64,000 bases of DNA from the NCBI RefSeq assembly GCF_905163445.1, contig NC_053197.1, positions 17,422,001 to 17,486,000 on the forward strand. Reading direction: 5' to 3'. The DNA comes from Pararge aegeria. Taxonomy: Eukaryota; Arthropoda; Insecta; Lepidoptera; Nymphalidae. The notes under the pieces are model-generated. The model was not told the origin of the DNA. It did not search any database and was given only the letters and a program-made list of their open reading frames with translations. Within the stretch, counting starts at the first letter, position 1. Each line of letters starts with the position of its first letter. Below, piece by piece: positions 19,701 to 28,367 of this stretch. The translations under genes were made by a program, and so were the position numbers.

Positions 19701-22700
19701 GTAAAGTTATGTTCCCGGTCTTGGTAACTTTACGATCCATCTTAAAATTTTATGAAAGGTTTTTGAAAAAAATATCGATACGAAATATAGGAAAAACCTC
19801 TATTTTCTTAAAATGAAACAGATATTACAAGGTACTTCCAGTGTTTCGCTAAACTTTAATTTAGCCGTTTTAAAATTAACAACACAAATTATTCCTTTAT
19901 TATAATGCGAATTATTGATCGATTCTTAGCAACAAACACTGACTTCTAATTCAATGATGGTAACCATAAAGGTCAGTGGCAACAAGAGGGCAGCGGGTTG
20001 GGGTGACTGTTTGCTCAGAAATAGTTTACGCACCTGAGATTGACATTTATCTCGGATATAATTTTGGAATATGCCTGATTTCTTAGGGATCATTCAGTCT
20101 TATGAAAAATAATTGAAAAAATTGGTTAAAGTGTCAGGGAGCTGCAGAGTGAAGTTGACATTGCATCCCTCATCATCATCATCATCATCATCTCAACCAA
20201 TTGACGTCCACTGCTGGACATAGGTCTTTTGTAGGGAGTTCCACAATGCACGGTCCTGGGCCGCTTGCCTCCAACGGCTCCCAGCTACTCGCCTGATGTC
20301 ATCTGTCCACCTCGTTTGGGGCCGACCTACGCTGCGTTTACCGGTGCGGGGTCGCCATTCCAGCACCTTAAGACCCCAACGTCCATCGGTTCTCCGAGCT
20401 ATGTGCCCCGCCCATTGCCACTTCAGCTTCGCAACTCGCTGAGCTATGTCGGTAACTCTAGTTCTTCTACGGATCTCCTCATTTCTGATTTGATCACGTA
20501 GAGATACTCCTAACATAGCTCTCTCCATCGCCCGCTGAGTGACTCTGAGCCTTCTTATGAGGCCCATAGTTAGCGACCATGTCTCTGATCCGTAAGTCAT
20601 CACTGGCAACACGCACTGTTCGAAGACTTTAGTCTTCAGGCACTGGGGGATTTTGGACGAGAAGATGTCACGAAGTTTCCCGAACGCTGCCCATCCGAGT
20701 TGGATTCGGCGGTTTACCTCTTTCTCGAAATTGGACCTACCTAACTGGATCGTGTGTCCTAGGTATATATACTCGTCTACAATTTCGAGTGCAGAGTTCC
20801 CAACAATTATTGGGTGGAGCGCAACATGAGCGTTAGACATAATTTTCGTCTTGCTCATGTTCATACGAAGGCCCACCTGTTGAGAAACTCTGCTGAGGTC
20901 ATTGAGCATCGCATTAAGGTCTTCCAGAGTCTCTGCCATTATGACTACATCGTCGGCAAACCGAAGTTGAGTGATGTACTCGCCGTTAATGTTGATGCCA
21001 AGCCCGTTCCAATCCAGAAGCTTAAAAACGTCCTCCAACGCAGCGGTAAACAGCTTCGGGGAGATAACATCTCCCTGTCGCACTCCTCGCTGCAGTTGGA
21101 TCGGTTTCGTAGTCTGGTCCTGTATACGGACTGACATAGTGGCGTTTTTGTACAAACACTTCAAAACTTCGATGTACCGGTAGTCAATTCGGCATCTCTG
21201 CAGTGACCTTAACACAGCCCAGGTTTCCACCGAATCAAAGGCTTTCTCATAGTCCACAAACGCTAAGCAAAGTGGCCGGTTATACTCTTGAGTCTTCTGT
21301 ATAACCTGCCGCAGCGTATGTATGTGGTCTATGGTACTGAAGCCCTTTCGGAAACCGGCTTGTTCAGGAGGCTGGAAGTCGTCGAACCTATTCGCGAGAC
21401 GATTCGTAATGACTCTTGAGAACAACTTGTAGACATGGCTCAACAGCGAGATAGGTCTGTAGTTCTTCAGCAAGGTATTATCACCTTTTTTGAAGAACAG
21501 AACAACCACGCTCCTGTGCCATGCCTCTGGCGTTGTGCCTTGATGAATGACGGAATTGAACAACCGCTGAAGGACTTTAAGTATCGGTTTTCCACCCGCT
21601 TTCAGGAGTTCTGCTGTGATTCCGTCATCACCCGGTGCCTTGTTGTTCTTAAGTTGTTTGAGAGCCATACTAATCTCGTAAAGGCTGACGTCCGGGATAT
21701 CTTCAGTGAAGTGTCGGGTCAATTTGGCTCTAGGGTCTTTAGCCAAACTTTCAACAGGCTTTTGTGTTGAGGTGTATAACTGTCCATAGAATTTCTCAAC
21801 CTCACTCAGGATCTCTGGTTTAGAAGATATGAGACTACCATTGTCAGTCTTCAGGCGAGTCAACAGGCTCTGTCCGATAGACAGATCTCTTGCGAACACT
21901 TTCGAGCCTTTGTTGCGCTCAATGGCGACTTTAATTTTCTCAGTGTTAAAGTGTCGCAAGTCTTTCGTCTGCAACTTCGAGATCTGTCTATTAATACGCC
22001 GATATTCAGACGCATCTTTTGAAGACTGTAGTCTCATTTCTTGTCTCTTCTCCATAAGCCCGAGTGTATGGGCTGAGAACTTTTTGGTTCTATGTTTACG
22101 GTGGGTCTTAAAGAACTTGGACCCAACCGTATGGACAGTTTCCACAAGCCTGTTGTTAAGATCGTCCACAGAATCGCAGTCCAGGCAATCAAACCGGTTT
22201 TGCAGCTCCAGTTGAAAGCTCTCGGGGTTTTGGATATGAGCACGAGTAGGCCGGAGCGTAGACTTTACCAGTCTGACCCTTTCCAGCTTTACATTTATAT
22301 TCAATGTGCCTCTTACCATACGGTGATCGCTCCCGGTTTTCACCCTGTTGATCACAGAGACATCATTGAATATATGCCGTTTGGTCGACATGATAAAGTC
22401 GATCTCATTTCTCGTCGAACCATCGGGGCTCAGCCAGGTCCATTTCCTGTGCGGCCGCTTTTCGAAAAAGGAGTTCATCATAAAGAGGCCCTCCTTCTCC
22501 ATAAAGTCGGCCAGCATTTGGCCCCGTTCGTTCCGTTGCCCATATCCAAATTGCCCCACTCTCAGCTCTGCACCGCTTCGCTTGCCCAGCCTCGCGTTGA
22601 AATCCCCCATCACAACACTGTAGTAGGTTTTCGAGGCATGTATGGCTTTCGAAATATCCTCATACAATGCCTCTACTTCCTCGTCGGAGTGCGCAGTTGT

Positions 22701-24436
22701 GGGTGCGTAGACCTGTATAACCTTCAGGGAATACCGTTTGGTTATTCTGAGTACAAGGTACGCTACCCTGCTCGACACGCTTTCGACTCGAACAATGTTG
22801 TTGACAAGGGATTTGTGGACGATGAATCCGACACCACCTTGTGACTGTTGTTCGCCCTCCCGGTAGTAGAACAAGTTGCCGGATTTTAGGATTATCGTAT
22901 CCTCCCCCTCTCTACGGATTTCAGATAAACCCATGATACTCCAGCGCAACTTGCTCACTGCTTCTTCCAGCTCGACTAACTTCTCATCGGTCCTCAACGT
23001 GCGTGCGTTATACGTTGCCAGGTCCAGTCGTCGAGTTTGGCAGCGGAATCTCTTCCGGAGATTCTTGACACCCCTTGCCCCGCCGTTACCATAACCGCTG
23101 CCAGAGCCAGGAATAGCGGGGCTGCCGGGGACTAGGGGCTGTGGCTTTCTTTTCTCCATTCATACAAAGATTTGCCCGGTAATGACCACGCTGGGCAGGC
23201 GGGTTGGTCATCGCAGGGCTAGACTGATCGCACCGGCGTCGCTGCTGCCCGACACCGGTCTGTGCCATTTATTCAGTCTAGCCAATTTGAAGTAGTTATA
23301 CCGCCACTTGTCGGTCGCCAGAGCCTCGTCGGTTAGACGGCAGGGTGCACCACGTGCAGGTGAGGTTGGCATTTTGGGAGGCTGACTGGTACTAGCCTCC
23401 CCCTTACACCCCTATCCCGCATGAATTCTTTTCCTCTTAAGAATAAAACTCAATGTCAATGTCCAAAGTATAAGCTTTGGGTATTCCTTATCAAAATCTG
23501 TTCAATAGGTAGAGACAGTGTGAAGTAACAGCAGACGGAAAGTTTGATGAAGAATCCAACAAATTGTAATGACTAGTTTGCTTGGATGTCTTGCTCCACT
23601 TTGATTTCTCACTGGATGCATAAACTTTTAAATTGTAGTTAATGCAACTTTATCAAATGCAACCTATCTTTCGAACTACAACGCGACAGTCTCGACATTG
23701 CAAGTGCTCGTCTGTAGCCGCCCCGCTTGTCCGCAGGCTGGCGGCGCGCGGCGCTGAGGCGGGCCCCGGCAAGAAGCCGCGCGACGCCGGCCCGCACGAG
23801 CCGCTGCTGCTGGACGGAGACGCGCCGTGAGTGTCCCGCGCCGCGCCGCACCGTCCCGCGCCGCCCGCTCTAGCCGCGCCGTGTTGCAGGCCGTCGCTGG
23901 AGGAGGTGCGCGGCTGGGGGCAGTCGTTCGAACGCCTCATGCGCAGCGCGGCGGGTCGCAAGGTGTTCCGCGACTTCCTGCGCGGCGAGTACTCGGAGGA
24001 GAACATCATGTTCTGGCTGGCGTGCGAGGAGCTCAAGCGCGAGAGCGACCCCGACGCCGTGGAGGAGAAGGCGCGCTTTATCTACGAGGACTACATCTCC
24101 ATCCTGTCGCCCAAAGAGGTCAGTGCCGCCGCGCAGTGCCCCTCGCCCCCTCGCGCCCCGCTCACGCCTGTCCGTCCGCAGGTGTCGCTGGACTCGCGCG
24201 TGCGCGAGAGCGTAAACCGCAACATGGTGGAGCCCACGCCGCACACGTTCGACGAGGCGCAGCTGCAGATCTACACGCTCATGCACCGCGACTCCTACCC
24301 GCGCTTCGTCAACTCGCCGCTCTACAAGACGCTGGCGCGCCTGAGCGCGCCCGAACCGGAGCCCGCCGCGCCGGCCGCGCCGCCCGCCGCGCCGGCCGCG
24401 CCGCTGGCCGCCGTCACGCACCACGGCGCGCCGTGA
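16774..24436 (+). CDS. Dhit: RZ-subfamily RGS protein (RGS17/19/20 and Dhit-like), five coding exons
   Basis: Predicted exons: 16774-16862, 19182-19190, 23737-23826, 23890-24118 and 24182-24436, joining in phase to 223 residues. Skipping the 9-nt exon gives 220. RZ proteins are 210-240 residues. Residues 18-30 form the cysteine string CCLCWCCCCSCSW, palmitoylated in this subfamily to hold the protein on membranes. Residues 64-190 are the RGS domain, with GWGQSFERLM, EYSEENIMFWLACEELK, IYEDYISILSPKE, VSLDSRVRE and LQIYTLMHRDSYPRF; it speeds GTP hydrolysis by Gi/o/z-type G-alpha subunits. The C-terminal ~30 residues are Pro/Ala-rich. The 63-nt intron 24119-24181 is stopless and in frame; known RZ proteins run directly from SPKE to VSLD, which supports its removal. 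The start at 16774 directly follows a putative acceptor, and an upstream in-frame Met at 16582 is an alternative. The last two exons are extremely GC-rich. Family assignment is firm; the fly gene symbol is an orthology inference. Confidence 0.85.
16863..16945 (+). repeat. 11-bp GC tandem repeat immediately inside the first large RGS intron
   Basis: Five copies of CCGCGCCCGTG (third copy CCGCGCCTGTG) occupy 16877-16931, starting 14 nt after the donor GTGAGC at 16863. A short minisatellite; no function inferred. Confidence 0.8.
16946..19181 (+). other. First large intron of the RGS gene
   Basis: AT-rich and non-coding. It holds a LINE 3' end at about 17663-17865 (separate entry) and short TTTTA-type low-complexity sequence at 18040-18085. 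It ends in TTCACTTGTTTGTGTTGCAG, a good polypyrimidine tract and acceptor. The short frames at 17430-17651 and 18084-18317 have no recognisable content. Confidence 0.55.
17663..17865 (+). mobile_element. LINE 3'-end fragment with TAAT tail
   Basis: Contains TGGAAGAGATCGCTATATAG, CGATAAGGCCGCC, CTGTTTTTCTCTGTGGTGTA and CAATAAAAGTG, followed by a reiterated TTAA/TAAT tail (about 17841-17863). I recognise this as the 3' end of an abundant lepidopteran non-LTR element. It is 5'-truncated with no coding part, in the sense orientation of the host intron. Confidence 0.6.
19182..19190 (+). other. Candidate 9-nt micro-exon of the RGS gene
   Basis: GGCCAAGTG lies between a strong acceptor (TTGTGTTGCAG, ending 19181) and a strong donor (GTGAGT, 19191). 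In phase it adds Ala-Lys-Trp right after the cysteine string; length 9 keeps the frame whether it is included or skipped. It would place a Lys beside the palmitoylated segment. It could be a chance pair of sites; only RNA can tell. Confidence 0.5.
19191..20165 (+). other. RGS intron with a GC-rich patch
   Basis: 19191-19460 is GC/CpG-rich, unlike the rest of the intron, and could be an internal promoter or enhancer. A 198-codon minus-strand frame spans 19144-19740 but contains no domain I recognise. 19740-20165 is AT-rich without identified elements. Confidence 0.4.
20171..20192 (-). repeat. GAT trinucleotide tail of the RTE LINE
   Basis: Seven CAT units on the plus strand, that is, a GAT repeat on the element's coding strand, beginning immediately after the ORF stop codon (20193-20195). 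RTE-clade LINEs end in short tandem repeats rather than poly(A). This marks the exact 3' end of the insertion. Confidence 0.9.
20193..23159 (-). CDS. RTE-type LINE endonuclease/reverse transcriptase, intact 988 codons
   Basis: A single uninterrupted frame. The N-terminal third is an apurinic-type endonuclease: TYNARTLRTDEKL (about 49), GLSEIRREGED, VMGDFNARLG and GSDHRMVRG supply the Asn, Glu, Asp/Asn and Ser-Asp-His catalytic motifs. Reverse transcriptase follows: NNKAPGDDGI, LKNYRPISLLS, GFRKGFSTIDHI, AFVDYEKAFDSVE, GVRQGDVISPKLF and the catalytic LRFADDVVIMAE. The C-terminus (WAGHIARRTDGRWG, GRPQTRWTDDIRR) is the conserved tail of this family, often mis-annotated as craniofacial development protein 2-like. 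No RNase H is present, as expected for RTE. All catalytic residues are intact, so it could encode active enzyme and is probably young. It sits antisense in the RGS-gene intron. The start Met at 23159 may not be the natural one. Confidence 0.93.
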   Translation of the reverse strand: MEKRKPQPLVPGSPAIPGSGSGYGNGGARGVKNLRKRFRCQTRRLDLATYNARTLRTDEKLVELEEAVSKLRWSIMGLSEIRREGEDTIILKSGNLFYYREGEQQSQGGVGFIVHKSLVNNIVRVESVSSRVAYLVLRITKRYSLKVIQVYAPTTAHSDEEVEALYEDISKAIHASKTYYSVVMGDFNARLGKRSGAELRVGQFGYGQRNERGQMLADFMEKEGLFMMNSFFEKRPHRKWTWLSPDGSTRNEIDFIMSTKRHIFNDVSVINRVKTGSDHRMVRGTLNINVKLERVRLVKSTLRPTRAHIQNPESFQLELQNRFDCLDCDSVDDLNNRLVETVHTVGSKFFKTHRKHRTKKFSAHTLGLMEKRQEMRLQSSKDASEYRRINRQISKLQTKDLRHFNTEKIKVAIERNKGSKVFARDLSIGQSLLTRLKTDNGSLISSKPEILSEVEKFYGQLYTSTQKPVESLAKDPRAKLTRHFTEDIPDVSLYEISMALKQLKNNKAPGDDGITAELLKAGGKPILKVLQRLFNSVIHQGTTPEAWHRSVVVLFFKKGDNTLLKNYRPISLLSHVYKLFSRVITNRLANRFDDFQPPEQAGFRKGFSTIDHIHTLRQVIQKTQEYNRPLCLAFVDYEKAFDSVETWAVLRSLQRCRIDYRYIEVLKCLYKNATMSVRIQDQTTKPIQLQRGVRQGDVISPKLFTAALEDVFKLLDWNGLGININGEYITQLRFADDVVIMAETLEDLNAMLNDLSRVSQQVGLRMNMSKTKIMSNAHVALHPIIVGNSALEIVDEYIYLGHTIQLGRSNFEKEVNRRIQLGWAAFGKLRDIFSSKIPQCLKTKVFEQCVLPVMTYGSETWSLTMGLIRRLRVTQRAMERAMLGVSLRDQIRNEEIRRRTRVTDIAQRVAKLKWQWAGHIARRTDGRWGLKVLEWRPRTGKRSVGRPQTRWTDDIRRVAGSRWRQAAQDRALWNSLQKTYVQQWTSIG
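23160..23440 (-). mobile_element. Probable 5' UTR of the RTE LINE
   Basis: GC-balanced sequence unlike the surrounding intron, continuing the LINE upstream of its ORF. A 60-codon frame (23086-23268, minus) overlaps the main ORF in another phase and might be a vestigial upstream ORF. The 5' boundary is placed by composition only, near 23430; no target-site duplication was found by eye. Confidence 0.5.
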
Positions 24437-24567
24437 CGGCGGCGCGGCCCCCGCACGGGCGCGCATCCTGTACATAGCTAGGTTAAGAGAGCGAGTCGGC
24501 GAGGCGCGCGGCGCCGCGGCAACTCCGCTGGTCCACCGCCGCCCGCGCCGCACCTGTAGGTAGAAGC

Positions 24568-24573
24568 AATAAA
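24568..24573 (+). promoter_or_regulatory. Poly(A) signal of the RGS gene
   Basis: AATAAA 132 nt after the stop codon, followed by a G/T-containing stretch (GTGGACC...GTTTGCCCGTG), as expected of a cleavage site near 24590. Confidence 0.75.
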
Positions 24574-24599
24574 GGTGGACCAATTAAGTTTGCCCGTGA

Positions 24600-25170
24600 G
24601 TCAACGAATAAATCTGTTCATGTACACCAGTGTTTCATTTGAAGGATCTATTTCGCAAGTCGGCATCGCGATAAACGCTATTACCTCCTCACTTCTTCCT
24701 TCATACTACTAGCCCGGCACCTCGCATCGTAGCAGCGTGGCAGGCAACACCTTTACACCCGCTGCCCGGGAAGAGAACAGGCCTGTGTCCAGCTTTGCCT
24801 TGTCGGCAGGAAATATGCAGAGAGGTTATGCGATGGGTTTTAAGAGCGAGTAACACTCCTTTTATTAAAAGTAAATCAAGTATGGAGTTTTTTCTCTTCG
24901 TATTGCCAACTTCATTTTACATTATCAAAAAAATCAGTTATAATTTTATAATGTTAAATGGTTACTTACTCACTACTCAATGGTTAGTAGGTAGGTAGGT
25001 AGGTACCCACTTTGTTTTCTCTTTAAATTGCACCTCTCATAAGCCATCCAATACTATCTTACAAAATAATTTAAAATCACTCACACCCACAACTATGGCT
25101 AAGACTGATGAATGCGCTTGAGAAAAACAAGCTTTACTGTAATATATTTTACTGACAGAGTAATTTAACA
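24600..25170. other. Intergenic sequence, nothing recognised
   Basis: AT-rich; includes a short GTAG microsatellite at about 24988-25003. No gene or known repeat is seen before the transposon-derived block that starts near 25175. Confidence 0.5.
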
Positions 25171-25174
25171 TACT

Positions 25175-25366
25175 ACTGATGAAAGCCAAATAGCTAGATC
25201 AGTGTTTAGTTAGTCGTAGTTGCCGGTGGGCTTAGGTCTAACGGAATCCAAACTAGTTGTTTAAAAGGTTTGGATAGGTTAGAATAGGTTAGAACATGAA
25301 TAAGACGGGTAAGGACGGACTTAGGTTCAGTTCCGTTTAAAAAAAAAAAAAAAAAACAAAACGTAC
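25175..25366. repeat. Dispersed block shared with the satellite, copy 1
   Basis: The block starting CTGATGAAAGCCAAATAGCT and running through GGATAGGTTAGAATAGG, GAACATGAATAAGACGGGT and an A-run to ACGTACC is a diverged copy of 28113-28300. Its last part (TTAGAACATGAATAAG through ACGTACC) is also present in every satellite macro-unit. Here the ACGTACC end coincides with the splice-donor region of the PHD-finger ORF, so the satellite spacer appears to contain sequence homologous to that ORF's intron. The GC hairpin of the satellite is absent. Confidence 0.65.
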
Positions 25367-25846
25367 CTTACCATTACCAGTACCATTCTTGGCTTCATCT
25401 AATTCGTGTTTTATCTCGTCATATTTTGATGAAAAAAAGTCAAGAGTCTCCTGCATGATGTTAAATTTTTCATCAATTAGATTAAGCAAAGCACGTTTCT
25501 GCTCCTCCTGGGACTTAGATAGACTGTTCAGGATGTCAGTTTTAAACGATTGGAAGTCCTGAGAATATTTTGAGGACGTGCTATCAGATACACCAACAAG
25601 CTCAACGCCTTTAACGGGCGTGCTGTCAAAGTTTTTAGGACCCTTCTTACTCACGGCTTTACATGCTGGACATTTCCTTGTCGCTTTATATGAAGCTGAT
25701 AGTTTATTATAATTTTCCTTGGTCATACTTATGCATAAATAATGAAATGTCGAAGCGCAAAGCGAGCATTTTATCAATTCCTTTGACTCAAGGGTAGAAC
25801 TGCAAGCAACACAAATAAGTGGCATACTGCTTTCTTCGTTGCGCAC
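25367..25846 (-). CDS. PHD-finger plus coiled-coil protein, mobile-element-associated, probably first exon only
   Basis: The first ~62 residues form a PHD finger with complete Cys4-His-Cys3 spacing: C12, C15, C27, C30, H35, C38, C59, C62. STPVKG follows, then a heptad-like coiled coil (about residues 95-150, KTDILNSLSKSQEEQKRALL...). PHD/coiled-coil proteins of this build, with a TPVRG-like linker, are very common as transposon-encoded or transposon-adjacent 'zinc finger DNA binding' ORFs in Lepidoptera. The open frame runs on into a poly-T-coded Phe tract, which is not believable. AAG|GTACGT at 25367/25366 is a strong donor that would end the exon after residue 160. No downstream exon was identified. 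It is divergent from the recombinase at 26323. A host gene is possible but less likely. Confidence 0.6.
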
Positions 25847-25849
25847 AAG

Positions 25850-26300
25850 CGATTATAAACTTTGACGCGTTAGGAACTGCGTTCAGGTTAAGAAGTACCT
25901 AACCACGCAAGCGAGTGATGCAACGATGACTAATAGATGCGAGTGTACCGCGAGTTGTCGTAGGTCCGGGACAAACTGATTCACCTACAAATTATTGAGT
26001 TATTTTTACTTAAAACCACTAAAACGTTTTTGCACTTTAATCACTTTTATTATAATTGTGTTAATTCGCTTTTTCTCTAACTAACAGTATAATTTTTAAA
26101 TATGCATCAATAAAAACTCATTGCTATTTTAATACTAGTTATGCTGCTGTTGATGCACTGATGAAAGCCAGATAGCTAGATCAGTGTTTAGTTAGTCATT
26201 GTTGCTGTGACAAATGGCAACAACTGTCAAACAATTCAATAAGACTGTAGGATGTCGCAATAAGACGTTGGGTTAGCTTTTGTACTAAATACAATGTAGA
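25850..26300. promoter_or_regulatory. Divergent spacer between the PHD ORF and recombinase, with dispersed-block copy 2
   Basis: AT-rich spacer separating two divergent ORFs. 26101-26198 (TGCATCAATAAAAACTCATT ... GCTGCTGTTGATGCACTGAT ... CTAGATCAGTGTTTAGTTAG) is repeated almost exactly at 28059-28156 inside the first satellite unit. It may hold the promoters of both ORFs; no core promoter motif is identifiable. Confidence 0.45.
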
Positions 26301-26322
26301 CATATATGAGGCGTCAACTCCA

Positions 26323-27133
26323 ATGGTAATTTATTTTCTAACTGATTTATATCAGTCCGGCTTACAATTTGGTTCATTAAATAGTCATCGCTCCGCTCTG
26401 TCATTGATCCTAGGATCGAGAGTAGGGTCTGATGACCGCGTTACAAGACTTTTCAAAGGTTTCTACAGACTTCGTCCTCCAACCCCAAAAGATAATGTAA
26501 CATGGGATCCATCCGTAGTTTAAGAGTTTCTGTCAAACTGGTATCCCAATGACAGTTTAAATTTAGAAAAAGTAACTAAAAAGATAGTCACTTTACTCAC
26601 ATTAGTAACTGCACATAGAGTCCAAACTATGGGAAAAATAAAATTAGAAAATATAATTATATTATTAATATGCAAATATCAATTAAAATACAGAACTTCA
26701 CGTCCAGGTTCAGTTTAACCTTGCATTTTTTAAAGACCGACCGCAGATATGTCTCGCGGAGACATTGGTAGCATACCTAGATAGGACGAAACCTTTAAGA
26801 ACCAACAAAAAGGCCCTATTCATCAGTTTTAAGAGACTACATAAACCAGTATCCACCAACACTATCAGTCGATGGATAAAAGATATATTATCAGTTAGCG
26901 GAGTTGACACTTCATTATTTTCCGCTCATTCCGTCAGACATGCAGCAACCACTGCAGCCTATAGGAAAGGTATTAATATTGACACAATAAGAAATACAGC
27001 TGGATGGAGTGGCAACTCTATGATATTTGCCAGATTTTACCGTAGAGATATTCAATGTGATCAATCAAATCAGTTCGCTCTATCAACCCTAAACACTGAA
27101 GCTGGATTGATTGACCATTGTGTTTTAATTTAA
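26323..27133 (+). pseudogene. Tyrosine recombinase of a DIRS/Crypton-like element, inactivated
   Basis: Three collinear pieces. 26323-26520 has the core-binding region (LNSHRSALSLIL). A TAA at 26521 interrupts the frame. 26524-26718 continues in the same frame and contains TLVTAHRVQTM with the first catalytic Arg. After a frameshift or deletion near 26720, the frame beginning FKDRPQICLAETLVAYL reaches 27133 and carries SAHSVRHAATTAAYRKG (His-x-x-Arg), NTAGWSG (Trp at the His/Trp position) and ARFYRRD (the nucleophilic Tyr). All catalytic residues are recognisable, so it was once an active integrase of the tyrosine type used by DIRS, Ngaro and Crypton elements. At least one stop and one frameshift make this copy defective. 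No RT is nearby, which favours Crypton or a DIRS fragment; unresolved. Confidence 0.75.
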
Positions 27134-27272
27134 CATTAAGTAAATTATATACATAGATTACATAGATATGTAATTATACATAATAATAATGCGTAAAAAC
27201 GTACCACTACAAAGTACTCTTATTTATATTAGAAGATATTGTAAAATAACAATTAATTTTTTTTTTTTTTTT
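27134..27272 (+). other. Junction between the recombinase and the satellite array
   Basis: From about 27201 (ACGTACCACTACAAAGTACT) the sequence is already satellite spacer, ending in the poly-T that precedes every 18S-derived block. The recombinase stop codon is therefore only about 70 bp from the array. Confidence 0.6.
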
Positions 27273-27330
27273 CACTAACACATTAGGCCCGTCGCGCCGC
27301 GCCACTACTATATGGGGCGAAGGTGCGAAG

Positions 27331-27592
27331 GTGACGGCGACTTTCATTGTTTGTCGCGGGTAACGGGGAATCAGAGTTCGATTCCGGTGAGGGAGCCTGA
27401 GAAACTGCTACCACATCCAAGGAAGGCAGCAGGCGCGCAAATTACCCACTCCCTGCACGGGGGGGGGAGGTACGGGTAGGTAGTGACGAAAAATAACGAT
27501 ACGGGACTATTACTAGGCCTCGTAATCGGAATGAGTACACTTTAAACATTTTAACGAGGTAAAATTTAAGAGCATTGAGGGTCTGGTGCCAG
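27331..27592 (+). pseudogene. 18S rRNA fragment, first (single-module) copy
   Basis: The simplest copy in the array: one uninterrupted stretch collinear with 18S rRNA. It runs from the region before GGGTAACGGGGAATCAGG through CAGGCGCGCAAATTACCCAC and GAATGAGTACAC to GTCTGGTGCCAG, stopping just before the universally conserved 530-loop sequence. Relative to normal 18S it has an insertion around the GGGG run (an extra GTACGGGTAG-like piece before GTAGTGACG) and a degraded helix near AACGAGGTAAAATTT. It cannot be a functional rRNA. Confidence 0.85.
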
Positions 27593-28367
27593 TGGTTGAT
27601 TAGATGCACACACTATACTTTTTATAATTATCCTATACAAGTACCAGTACAATTACTGGTAATGACATAGAGTTGAGTTTGAGAATTATATATATTTCAA
27701 AAGTATCGAATAATCAATACAAGAACTGCCCACACACTTGTAAATATAGACGCGCAAGGTCGTTACACGAACCGCTTACCATTATAGTAAAGTACTATGC
27801 AAACACATATTACATATACGCAATAAGGGAACTTTAAATTGGAGATTTAACCCTACCACTCCCGTCTGTCTCATTCTGAAAACTATTCAAAATAATTGCT
27901 ATTTTTCATTCTCATTCAAATATAAATAATAGTAAATAATATATAATTTTTGACTGAACTGAACCCAAGTGCCCCTCATATACATGTTCTAACCTAACCT
28001 AACCTAAATCTAGTTTTGATTCCTTTAGACTTTAGATTCAAGATTTAATGTGAATATATGCATTAATAAAAACTCATTACTATTTTAATACTAGTAATGC
28101 TGCTGTTGATGCACTGATGAAAGCCAGATAGCTAGATCAGTGTTTAGTTAGTCGTAGTTGCCGGTGGGCTTAGGTCTAAAGGAATCCAAACTAGCTTTAA
28201 AAGGTTTGGATAGGTTAAGTTAGGTTAGAACATGAATAAGACGGGTGCCCGGCCGTAGGCCGGGCATTTAGGTTCCGTTTAAAAAAAAAAACGTACCACT
28301 ACAAAGTACTCTTATTTATATTAGAAGATATTGTAAAATAACAATTAGTTTAATTTTTTTTTTTTTT
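27593..28367 (+). repeat. Ancestral-looking long spacer in macro-unit 1 with inverted TTAGG-containing ends
   Basis: This spacer is about 280 bp longer than in other units. The extra part (about 27900-28200) begins with CATGTTCTAACCTAACCTAA (27983), the reverse complement of TTAGGTTAGGTTAGAACATG found near 28230 and in every other unit. It therefore looks like an element with terminal inverted repeats, of which other units keep only the right end. Its interior includes copy 3 of the block seen at 25175 and 26101. The GC hairpin here has one base change (CCGTAGG instead of CCGCAGG). Confidence 0.6.

Noticed and set aside
20265..23094. Plus-strand frames up to 250 codons across the RTE.
   Set aside because: Complement of an intact LINE ORF with complete endonuclease and RT motifs on the minus strand.
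23870..24583. 237-codon minus-strand frame over the RGS exons.
   Set aside because: Antisense shadow of the RGS coding exons.
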